A DNA stretch of 64,000 bases from Halochromatium glycolicum (GTDB taxonomy: Bacteria > Pseudomonadota > Gammaproteobacteria > Chromatiales > Chromatiaceae): NCBI RefSeq assembly GCF_016584085.1, contig NZ_NRSJ01000011.1:1-64000 (forward strand), given 5' to 3'. The notes beneath the pieces were generated by a model. That model saw nothing but the letters and a program-made list of their open reading frames with translations, made no database searches and was not told the DNA's origin. Below, piece by piece: positions 33,910 through 40,911 of the stretch (position 1 is its first letter; every line of letters starts with the position of its first letter). Made by a program: the position numbers and the translations under genes.

Positions 33910-33940
33910 GGATCATATATGGAAATTAAAATATAGTTGT
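33910..33940 (-). promoter_or_regulatory. AT-rich promoter region of pstS-GAPDH-arsJ
   Basis: A sharp AT-rich patch in a GC-rich region, with TATAT and ATATA arms around a 10-nt centre. On the minus strand it offers a -10-like TATGAT about 40 bp before pstS. No convincing -35 box is seen. The rest of the gap up to 34159 shows nothing I can name. Confidence 0.4.
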
Positions 33941-34159
33941 TACGGAATGCTTAACATCGCGGGACGGGCGAATCGGGTGCATGCCCGGTGTTATGTCGCT
34001 GTCGCAGACATGCCGCTCGCGGCAGCCAGGTTTGAGACGGATTCAGCGCACCCCAATCCGATCTGGCGCTGCACTGGCGCGTTGCGAGCCCAGGAGGACG
34101 CGTCACACGATTTTCGGTACGCTCTGCGGCTTCGCCAAGTTCATTGCCTGTGTCATCCC

Positions 34160-34393
34160 AATGCAACGACTCAACGCCATTGTCATCTGCGCGCTGTTCT
34201 TCACTGGCGCATCTCATCTCGCCATGGCCGCCGATCTGATTGAGGTCAAGCGGATGAACGCTGAGCTTGCCGGCGAGATTGCGGAGCGTGCGGTGCTGGC
34301 CTGCAGGGAGAACGGCTACCCGGTCTCGGCCGTCGTCGTCGATCGTGGCGGCAATCCGCAGGCAATGCTTCGCGATGTCTTCGCGAGTCGGTG
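34160..34393 (+). pseudogene. Truncated GlcG/HbpS-family secreted protein
   Basis: A signal peptide (residues 1-23, ending AMA) is followed by the first half of a GlcG/HbpS (DUF336) domain: MNAELAGEIAERAVLACREN and VSAVVVDRGGNPQAMLRD. The reading frame stops after 77 residues, whereas intact members with a signal peptide are about 160 aa. The missing half is not found downstream, so this is a remnant rather than a functional gene. Confidence 0.65.
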
Positions 34394-34520
34394 AGCAATC
34401 GCGCCAAGAAGGCCGAATGCGGCGCTCAGCCCTGCGACCGCCACTGCAGCGAACGCGACTGGGGCTGAGCCCGGTTACTTTTGCGCATTTGGCAGTGCAG
34501 CGGTGAACGAGTACACTGCA

Positions 34521-34540
34521 ATATTCGATCTTTCGTATAT
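34521..34540 (+). promoter_or_regulatory. Operator-like dyad before acr3
   Basis: ATATTCGATCTTTCGTATAT is an imperfect 20-bp inverted repeat ending 17 bp before the acr3 start, in the expected promoter. ArsR-family operators look like this, but no arsR gene is present in the window, so the binding factor is unknown. Confidence 0.45.
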
Positions 34541-34557
34541 ATTGTCCCAGAGTCTTG

Positions 34558-35703
34558 ATGACTGACTGCAAAACCACCCCTAGCATGGGCGGCAAGCTAT
34601 CGCTGCTGGACCGCTTCCTGACCCTCTGGATCGTTTTGGCCATGGCGCTGGGCGTGGCGCTCGGCTCGCTGGTTCCGGAGGTGGTGTCGGCGTTCAATCA
34701 GCGCCTGACCGTCGGCGAGCATACCAACCTGCTGATCGCCATCGGCCTCATCCTGATGATGTATCCGCCATTGGCCAAGGTGAAGTACGGCCTGATGCCG
34801 AAGGTCTTCGCGAACGTCAAGATCCTCGGTCTCTCGCTGGTCTTGAACTGGGTCATCGGCCCATTGCTGATGTTCGTGCTGGCGGTTGGCTTCTTCGGCT
34901 TCCTGGCGCCGACCCTGCTCGGCGATGATCCGCGCTGGGGCGACTACATGGTTGGGCTGATCCTGGTCGGCATTGCCCGCTGCATCGCGATGGTGCTGGT
35001 CTGGAACCAACTGGCGCGCGGCAGCAGCGAATACGGCGCCGGGCTGGTGGCCCTGAACAGTGTGTTCCAGATCATCAGCTTCAGTCTCTATGCCTGGATC
35101 TTCATCGGCCTGCTGCCGCCGCTGTTCGGGCTGCAGAGCATGGTGGTGGATGTCGGCATCGGCGACATCTTCGTCAGCGTGATGATCTACCTCGGTATCC
35201 CATTCGCTGCCGGCGTGCTGAGCCGGCTGCTGCTGGCACCGGCCAAGGGCGAGGACTGGTATGACAAGGTCTTCATCCCGCGCATCTCGCCGATCACGCT
35301 GGTCGCCTTGCTGTTCACCATCGTCGTGATGTTCAGTACCCAGGGCCGGCAGATCATCGAGCAACCGCTCGATGTGCTCTGGATCGCGCTGCCGCTGTCG
35401 GCCTATTTCGTGCTGATGTTCCTGGGCAGCTTCTTTCTCGCCTGGCGGGTCGGTGCCGATTATCCGCGCAGCGCCTCGGTCGCCTTCACCGCCTCCGGTA
35501 ACAACTTCGAGCTGGCCATCGCGGTCGCGATCGCCGTGTTCGGCATCGCCTCACCGGTTGCCTTCGCGACCGTCATCGGCCCCTTGGTCGAGGTGCCGGT
35601 GCTGATCGGCCTCGTCCATGTCAGTCTGTATTTCTATCGGCGCTTGTACCTAGGGGCCGAGCGAGAGCAGGGCGTTGAGTCCGCTGTGACGCCGTCGAGC
35701 TAA
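34558..35703 (+). CDS. acr3: Arsenite efflux transporter Acr3
   Basis: Acr3 (ArsB-type III) exports arsenite across the inner membrane. The protein of about 381 aa has ten hydrophobic segments and the family blocks [13 protein letters not shown] (near residue 63), [19 protein letters not shown] (near 140, containing the essential conserved Cys) and [19 protein letters not shown] (near 315). ATG at 34558 is taken as start; a TTG immediately upstream is possible. Its stop codon is the first three bases of the right fold-back repeat. Confidence 0.95.
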   Translation: MTDCKTTPSMGGKLSLLDRFLTLWIVLAMALGVALGSLVPEVVSAFNQRLTVGEHTNLLIAIGLILMMYPPLAKVKYGLMPKVFANVKILGLSLVLNWVIGPLLMFVLAVGFFGFLAPTLLGDDPRWGDYMVGLILVGIARCIAMVLVWNQLARGSSEYGAGLVALNSVFQIISFSLYAWIFIGLLPPLFGLQSMVVDVGIGDIFVSVMIYLGIPFAAGVLSRLLLAPAKGEDWYDKVFIPRISPITLVALLFTIVVMFSTQGRQIIEQPLDVLWIALPLSAYFVLMFLGSFFLAWRVGADYPRSASVAFTASGNNFELAIAVAIAVFGIASPVAFATVIGPLVEVPVLIGLVHVSLYFYRRLYLGAEREQGVESAVTPSS

Positions 35704-35863
35704 GGCGATTTCTGTCAAAGCTCATACCGCCTTGCTGGTCTTTTCGCTCGCCTTCTTCGTCGCGCCGCCGGTCACATAGCCCGGCTATGCTCCCGGCGAC
35801 GCTCCTCGAAGGCAAACGACAATCCTGCGCAATTCGGTACGAGCTTTTCCGGCAATCGCCTAA
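35701..35863 (-). repeat. 163-bp fold-back repeat, right copy
   Basis: Reverse complement of the copy at 29608-29770 with one internal substitution plus differences at the end bases. It begins at the acr3 stop codon and ends 14 bp before the hflC stop, so it lies between convergent genes, as the left copy does. Together the copies enclose the whole arsenic module. Confidence 0.9.
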
Positions 35864-35877
35864 GCCTCCCGCCAGGG

Positions 35878-36822
35878 CTATTCCAGCCCCTGGGATTGCT
35901 CCAGATAGCGGAAAAAGTCGGAGTCCGCACGCAGCATGAGGGTGCTGTTGGCACCCAGTGCCCGGTAGCTCTCGAGGGTGCGGAAAAAGGAGAAGAACTC
36001 GGGGTCGGCATTGAAGGCGACACCATAGATGCGTGTCGCCTCGGCATCCGCATTACCGCGAATCTCCTCGGCCTTGCGCGCCGCGACCGAGCGGATGCGG
36101 CGCAGGTCCCGCTCCATGTTGCCGAGGATCTCCTGGCTGCGACCGCGGCCCTCTGAGCGGAAGCGCTCGGCGATGGACTGGCGCTCGGCGATCATGCGCT
36201 GCTCGACCTGTTGGCGCACCGAGTCGATATAGTTCACGCGCTTGATGCGCACATCGTCGAGCTCGATACCCAGTGCCGGCATCGAGGCGCGGGCGCGGGT
36301 CAGGATCTCCTGCTCCAGCAGTTCGCGCCCGAGCTTGGGCTGCATCTCCAGGTTCACATCGCTGCGCTCGGCCAGGGTCGGGTCCTCGAGGTCCTCGACA
36401 TTCACCTCCCAGTCCTTGGAGCGCACGATCTCCTCGAGCTCGGTGGATGACACCATGTCGCGCACCACCGAGTCGATGATGTCATCGAGGCGGGTGCGTG
36501 CCCCAGCCTCGTCACGGACACTGGTCAGGAACAGCAGCGGGTCGCTGATCCGCCAGCGCGCGGTGGTGTCGACCAGGATGAACTCCCGGCCCAGGGTCGG
36601 GATCTGGGTCACGTCGCCGTCCCAGACCAGCAGACGCTTGTCGAAGTAACGCACGTTCTGCCAGGGTAGCTTCACCTTCAAGCCGGGCTCTGCGATCACG
36701 CCTCCAATGGGTTCACCGAACTGCACGATGATGGCCTGATCGGCCTCATCAACGGTGTAGAGCATGGAGGCACCGGCGCCGAGCAGCACCAGCGCCACGA
36801 CGGCGATCAGGACCAGTTTCAT
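35878..36822 (-). CDS. hflC: FtsH-protease modulator HflC
   Basis: HflC forms with HflK the membrane-anchored SPFH/band-7 complex that encloses FtsH and controls its access to membrane substrates. The N-terminal membrane helix is at residues 3-22, followed by the band-7 domain (VDEADQAIIVQFGEPI onwards) and a coiled-coil region (about 180-265). The 314-aa length is typical. It overlaps the hflK stop (ATGA). Confidence 0.95.
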   Translation of the reverse strand: MKLVLIAVVALVLLGAGASMLYTVDEADQAIIVQFGEPIGGVIAEPGLKVKLPWQNVRYFDKRLLVWDGDVTQIPTLGREFILVDTTARWRISDPLLFLTSVRDEAGARTRLDDIIDSVVRDMVSSTELEEIVRSKDWEVNVEDLEDPTLAERSDVNLEMQPKLGRELLEQEILTRARASMPALGIELDDVRIKRVNYIDSVRQQVEQRMIAERQSIAERFRSEGRGRSQEILGNMERDLRRIRSVAARKAEEIRGNADAEATRIYGVAFNADPEFFSFFRTLESYRALGANSTLMLRADSDFFRYLEQSQGLE

Positions 36823-37898
36823 CGGTCACCTCCAGCGGCTGGCTGGGCTGGACTTCTCGGCGGGGTGGCGCGATCGATATCGAGCAACGGCAATGGGCCC
36901 ATCTGGCCGTCCTGCACCACCAGCACCTGACCGATCCGAGGCAACACCTCGTTGAGGGTCTCGAGATAGAGTCTGGAGCGGGTCACGGCGGGCGCCTGCT
37001 GATACTCGGCGAGCACCGCCGAGAAGCGCGTGCTCTCGCCTTCGGCGCGATTGACCCGCTCGGTTGCATAGCCCTCGGCCTCGGCGACGGTGCGCAGCGC
37101 GGCCCCTTCGGCGTTCGGGATCTCCTGATTCACGCGTTTTTGCGCCTCGTTGATCATCCGCTCGCGCTCCTGTCGGGCCTCGTTGACCTCGTTGAAGGCT
37201 GGTTGCACCGCGGGCGGCGGCACCACGTCCTGCATCTCGACGGTGTTGATCCGGATGCCGGCATCGTAGGCATCCATCAGTGCCTGGATCTCTTCCCCGG
37301 CCCGTTGTTGGATCTCGACGCGCCCGACCGTCAGCACCTCGGAGCCAAGCATATTGCCGACGATGCGCCGCATCACCGACTCCGAGATGTCGCGCAGCGT
37401 GCGCGTTGGCTCACGCATCTGATAGAGGAACTTGATCGGGTCGCTGATGCGGTATTGCACCACCCATTCCACGTCGATCATGTTGAGATCCCCAGTCAGC
37501 ATCAGCGACTCATCCTCGAACTGCTCGGGGCTGTAGGTCGTGCGCCCACCGGCCCCGGTGCCTGCGGTCCGGAAGCCAAACTCCTGTTTCAGCACCCGCT
37601 CGGTGGCAACGAACTGCACCGTATCGACGCCGAACGGGATCTTGAAGTGCAGCCCCGGATCATTGATGCCGATCACGGCCCCGAAGCGCTTGACTACCGC
37701 GCGCTCCTCCGGCTGGACCGTGTACCAGGACGACAGCACCCCCCACAGCAGCGCGATCCCGATGAGGACGGCGATGATGATCATGATCGGACCCTTGCCG
37801 GACCCTTTGCCGAGCCTGCTCTGCAACGAGCTGACCAGTGCCTCGAGGTCGGGCGGACCGGACTGGCCGTTGCCACTGGGCCTGACGGACTGGATCAT
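36819..37898 (-). CDS. hflK: FtsH-protease modulator HflK
   Basis: Partner of HflC. The 359-aa protein has a short Gly-rich N-terminus, a membrane helix (about residues 37-58), a band-7 domain (YTVQPEERAVVKRFGAVIG) and a C-terminal Pro-rich tail. The ATG at 37898 follows a purine-rich GGAGACTCGC; the open frame extends upstream, but the homology starts here. hfq and hflX, often upstream, are absent. Confidence 0.94.
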   Translation of the reverse strand: MIQSVRPSGNGQSGPPDLEALVSSLQSRLGKGSGKGPIMIIIAVLIGIALLWGVLSSWYTVQPEERAVVKRFGAVIGINDPGLHFKIPFGVDTVQFVATERVLKQEFGFRTAGTGAGGRTTYSPEQFEDESLMLTGDLNMIDVEWVVQYRISDPIKFLYQMREPTRTLRDISESVMRRIVGNMLGSEVLTVGRVEIQQRAGEEIQALMDAYDAGIRINTVEMQDVVPPPAVQPAFNEVNEARQERERMINEAQKRVNQEIPNAEGAALRTVAEAEGYATERVNRAEGESTRFSAVLAEYQQAPAVTRSRLYLETLNEVLPRIGQVLVVQDGQMGPLPLLDIDRATPPRSPAQPAAGGDR

Positions 37899-38039
37899 GA
37901 GCGAGTCTCCTCTTGGATGGCGGGGGCGAATGATCAGGCCCACCGCATCCATCATAACAGCAGGATCTCGTCGCTCAGTGGGCTGCCAAGACGATCGATT
38001 GCCGGCTATCTCACTGAGCTCGGCTCCTGTTGTGCAGTT

Positions 38040-38245
38040 GGCAGTATTGCACTGGAGGCCATCGCGGCTACCCTGTCCGGTCCGGACCTGTTCATCACCG
38101 CGCCAAAGCTGCGGGAAGCCTACGAGTAGCCGCAGGCGGGGTTCGCGGATAGCGGCAAGCCCATCCACGCCATCTGCGGCGGTCAAGGCGATTCGCTGGT
38201 GATCGTCACCGTCTACTGTTCCGCCGGGACTAATCCAGACGGAGG
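38040..38245 (+). pseudogene. DUF4258-like toxin remnant
   Basis: A frame containing LEAIAATLSGPDLF, an in-frame TAG at 38127, then FADSGKPIHAICGGQGDSLV and IVTVY resembles the core of DUF4258 proteins (GKPIHVV...VITVY). These are commonly encoded just before YgiT-type zinc-finger antitoxins, as here. The internal stop and poor start suggest decay. The rest of the 37899-38358 gap shows no other gene. Confidence 0.4.
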
Positions 38246-38358
38246 AGCCGCTTATTTCCAGTATCTGGCGTCTTCTTGGTGTCCGGATCACATAAGTCGG
38301 GACAATATATTCCGGCACCGCCCAAGTTCATCACCCTCTTCGAGCGAGGCAATCAACC

Positions 38359-38610
38359 GTGAGCGAGCAGTGCAGCTTCTGCGGCCACGCGCACCTGGTG
38401 GTGACCACCACCCGCTATATCCACCAGCAGGGCGACGACATCCTCATCGTCGACGACGTGCCCTGCCTGCACCGCGGGTATTGCGGCGAGGAGTACTACG
38501 ACATCACGACGCTCAAGAAGATTGAGGCGGACCACGCCGCGCTCTCCGCCGGCCGCAAGCGCCCAGCCCGCACCGTTCAGGTGGCCGTCGAGCCCTTCGC
38601 GGCCCTCTGA
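38359..38610 (+). CDS. YgiT-type zinc-finger antitoxin-like protein
   Basis: The 83-aa product starts with CSFCG (Cys5, Cys8) and continues with TRYIHQQGDDILIVDDVPC and GYCGEEYYD, the pattern of YgiT/MqsA N-terminal zinc-finger proteins. The second Cys pair is atypical (VPCLHRGYCGE rather than CxxCGE). GTG is the start. It probably was the antitoxin of the DUF4258-like gene upstream. Confidence 0.7.
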   Translation: MSEQCSFCGHAHLVVTTTRYIHQQGDDILIVDDVPCLHRGYCGEEYYDITTLKKIEADHAALSAGRKRPARTVQVAVEPFAAL

Positions 38611-38613
38611 GCC

Positions 38614-39580
38614 CATGCTGTCGCCGCAACTCAGAAAGCACACCCATGGCCTGTGGTCCAGGTTCTGGAGCGTCGGCATCTCCAACCCGCTCATTGCCAT
38701 CCAGCAGATCACCTACCTGCTGTTTATCCGCGAGCTGGAAGCCCTCGACGGACGTCGGACCAAGCGCGGCGAGCCTTCGATCTACGCAAGCGGGCCGGAT
38801 AGGGCGAAGGCCGCAAAGGGCGAGTACGAGCACTGTCGCTGGAGCTACATCAGAGAGCGACCGAGCTTCGCACTGCTGAATGACACGGTCTTCCCCTGGC
38901 TGCGCTGGCTGGAGACGGGCCTCGCCCAAGGCAACGGCGACAGTGCGAAGCTCCAGGACACCGCCGGGCGCTTGAAGGACGCCTATTTCATCCTGGCCCC
39001 GAACAAGACCGACAGCCTCACGCGCTCCGTCAAGGATATCGACGAGCTGTTCGACGACCATAACCTGTCCCGCGCGCGTCGACGAGGTCCTGGATGCGCT
39101 CGACAGCCGTCTCCCGGCAGCGGACAAGAAGGTCATCCTTGCCGCCGTCAGCCGGCGCGACGAAACCGCGGCGCCCGTCATCCGGAAAATCCACGAACCG
39201 AGAAAGGGCAAGCGGGCGGACCCACAGCACGGCTTCTACGCCGTCCCCATCGACGGCAAGACCCGCATCGTCGAGTACGAGCCCGACCCCAAGCTTCGCG
39301 ACAGCGAGCAGGTGCCGATGATGGAGGAAACCGAGCCGGGCGCGTGGATCGTCGGCGACGTGAAGACCTTCTTCGAGCGCGAGGTGAAGCCGCACGTGCC
39401 GGACGCCTGGATCGATGGCGCCGCGACCAAGATCGGCTACGAGATCAGCTTCATCCGCTGGTTCTACAAGCCGAAACCGCTGCGCACGCTGGCAGAGATT
39501 CGCGCGGACATCGAGGCGGAGCAGCGGCGCACGGAGGGGTTGTTGGAGCAGATCCTGGTGGACATTGACGGCGATGCAGA
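38614..39580 (+). pseudogene. hsdM: hsdM remnant with catalytic domain deleted
   Basis: The 5' part (38614-39063) encodes an intact HsdM N-terminal helical domain (LWSRFWSVGISNPLIAIQQI, YFILAPNKTDSL). After a frame change at about 39065 the sequence continues directly with the HsdM C-terminal region (RDETAAPVIRKIHEP, VEYEPDPKLRDSEQVP, HVPDAWIDGAATKIGYEISF). The whole N6-adenine methylase core, including the NPPF motif, is missing. No hsdS or hsdR is nearby. The type I system is dead. Confidence 0.8.
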
Positions 39581-39780
39581 TACGCCTGTGTTGTTGCGCG
39601 CCGTGATCCGCAAACCACCGCCAAGATTCGCAACCACTCCTCCTGTGCTGGTTCAGCTGGAATCGGACATTTGCCCTGTCGTTTTTGGTGGGTTTTTCAC
39701 CCACCGATTGAGGCCGGCGAAGGCCCCGACCCACCCTTCTGGCGAGTAGCTTACTTTTGGGAGCGGTTCCGTCAAGGGGC
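39581..39780. other. Junction segment between hsdM and pepN fragments
   Basis: About 200 bp of unassigned sequence that joins two unrelated gene fragments. It holds a perfect hairpin GGTGGGT-ttttc-ACCCACC at 39687-39705 without a T-tract. It may be the scar of an element. Confidence 0.4.
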
Positions 39781-40194
39781 TTCCACGAGCGCTGGTCAAA
39801 TGAGCCGCTCGTGATCGACAAGTGGGTCGGTGTCCAGGCGACGAGTCCACGCGAAGACACCCTCGACCGGGTCATCGCGCTGATGGGGAAGGCCGACTTC
39901 TCGCTACGCAATCCGAACCGGATACGCAGCCTGATCGGTGCCTTCTGCGGAGCCAATCAGGTGTGCTTTCATGCCGCGGACGGGCGCGGCTACCGCTTCT
40001 TGGCCGACCGCGTGCTCGATCTTGATCCGCTCAACCCGCAGATCGCCGCGCGGCTTCTCCGGTCCATGGTTCGCTGGCGGCGCTTCGATTCGGAGCGACA
40101 GCGTCTGATGCGTGCCGAGCTTTCACGCATCCTCGACAACGAGGTGCTCTCGGCGGATGTCTTCGAGGTCGCATCAAAGTCTCTCGAGGACTGA
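39781..40194 (+). pseudogene. pepN: 3' fragment of aminopeptidase N gene
   Basis: About 137 codons match the C-terminus of M1 aminopeptidase N (FHERWSNEPLVIDKWVGVQA, NPNRIRSLIGAFCGANQV, RFLADRVLDLDPLNPQIAAR). The HEXXH catalytic domain and the rest of the ~880-aa protein are missing. The 5' break is abrupt, next to unrelated sequence. Confidence 0.85.
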
Positions 40195-40236
40195 TCCCGA
40201 CGCGGTTGAGCCGAAAGGACGGGAGCAGCCGCCAGA

Positions 40237-40476
40237 CTAGGCCGCCGACCTCCGCACGGGCGAGCGGCTGCACTCCATCCGGTCCTGACAGTGGGCGCAC
40301 CGCTGCGCATTGGGTACATGCTGGCGACGGCTCTCCGGGATCAGCTCGCCGCAGTCGATGCAGAAGGTGCGTCCAAGCCCGGCGTTGGCGTGGCGCTGGA
40401 TGACGTCGATGCGGAGCTGAAGCTCGCGCTCCGTATGGACCTGGGCCATGTCGAGCTCATCGGCGAATTTTTCCAT
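40237..40476 (-). CDS. TraR/DksA-type C4 zinc-finger protein
   Basis: The 79-aa protein has an N-terminal helix and the zinc motif FCIDCGELIPESRR...RCAHCQ (Cys pairs about residues 42-45 and 63-66). This matches short TraR/DksA-like proteins common on phages and plasmids, which bind RNA polymerase in the secondary channel. ATG at 40476 is preceded by AGAGGATT; a GTG at 40506 is an alternative. Its position beside gene fragments suggests a mobile origin. Confidence 0.75.
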   Translation of the reverse strand: MEKFADELDMAQVHTERELQLRIDVIQRHANAGLGRTFCIDCGELIPESRRQHVPNAQRCAHCQDRMECSRSPVRRSAA

Positions 40477-40506
40477 CGGAATCCTCTGTGCTCTACTGAA
40501 TTGCAC

Positions 40507-40911
40507 GCGTCAATTATGTGTTGCCAAGGTGATCCTGAGATGAGGGTTTGATGGTGGAACGATGACTCCCCCTGCGTCAGGATCATCGATGTCGCCTCCC
40601 CCCAAGGAGTCTTGTACGGTCCTCGGGCATCATTGGGCTGGGGCCATCGCGCCCGTGGGATATTGTCGGACGGGGCTTCGCGTAGCGAAGACTTTGGTCC
40701 TGGCTTACCCCCCTCTCGGAACGTGATCGATGCGATGATTGAGGCCCTCCACACAGGATGCCGGACGCACTCGGTCTAGCTGAGCTCAGGTGGACCGTTG
40801 CCGGAGTTCGTCAATCAGATCGTCATCTTTATGGTGTAGCCTCCGTTGTTTGCATCGCCCCCTGATTGGGGCAAGGTCCGTGTTGACGCCCGTGCATTGC
40901 AGGAGCTCCCC
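40507..40911. other. Intergenic region before the TPR lipoprotein gene
   Basis: About 400 bp with no convincing gene. The composition and short broken frames resemble degraded mobile DNA, but I cannot name a family. The promoter of the TPR gene should lie near its right end. Confidence 0.45.

Noticed and set aside
34380..34480. Hydrophobic minus-strand frame considered as a small membrane protein gene
   Set aside because: Opposite a recognisable gene fragment, no start or ribosome site, and no family match.
39687..39705. Hairpin GGTGGGT-ttttc-ACCCACC considered as a terminator
   Set aside because: No T-tract on the 3' side of either strand and no intact gene ending there.
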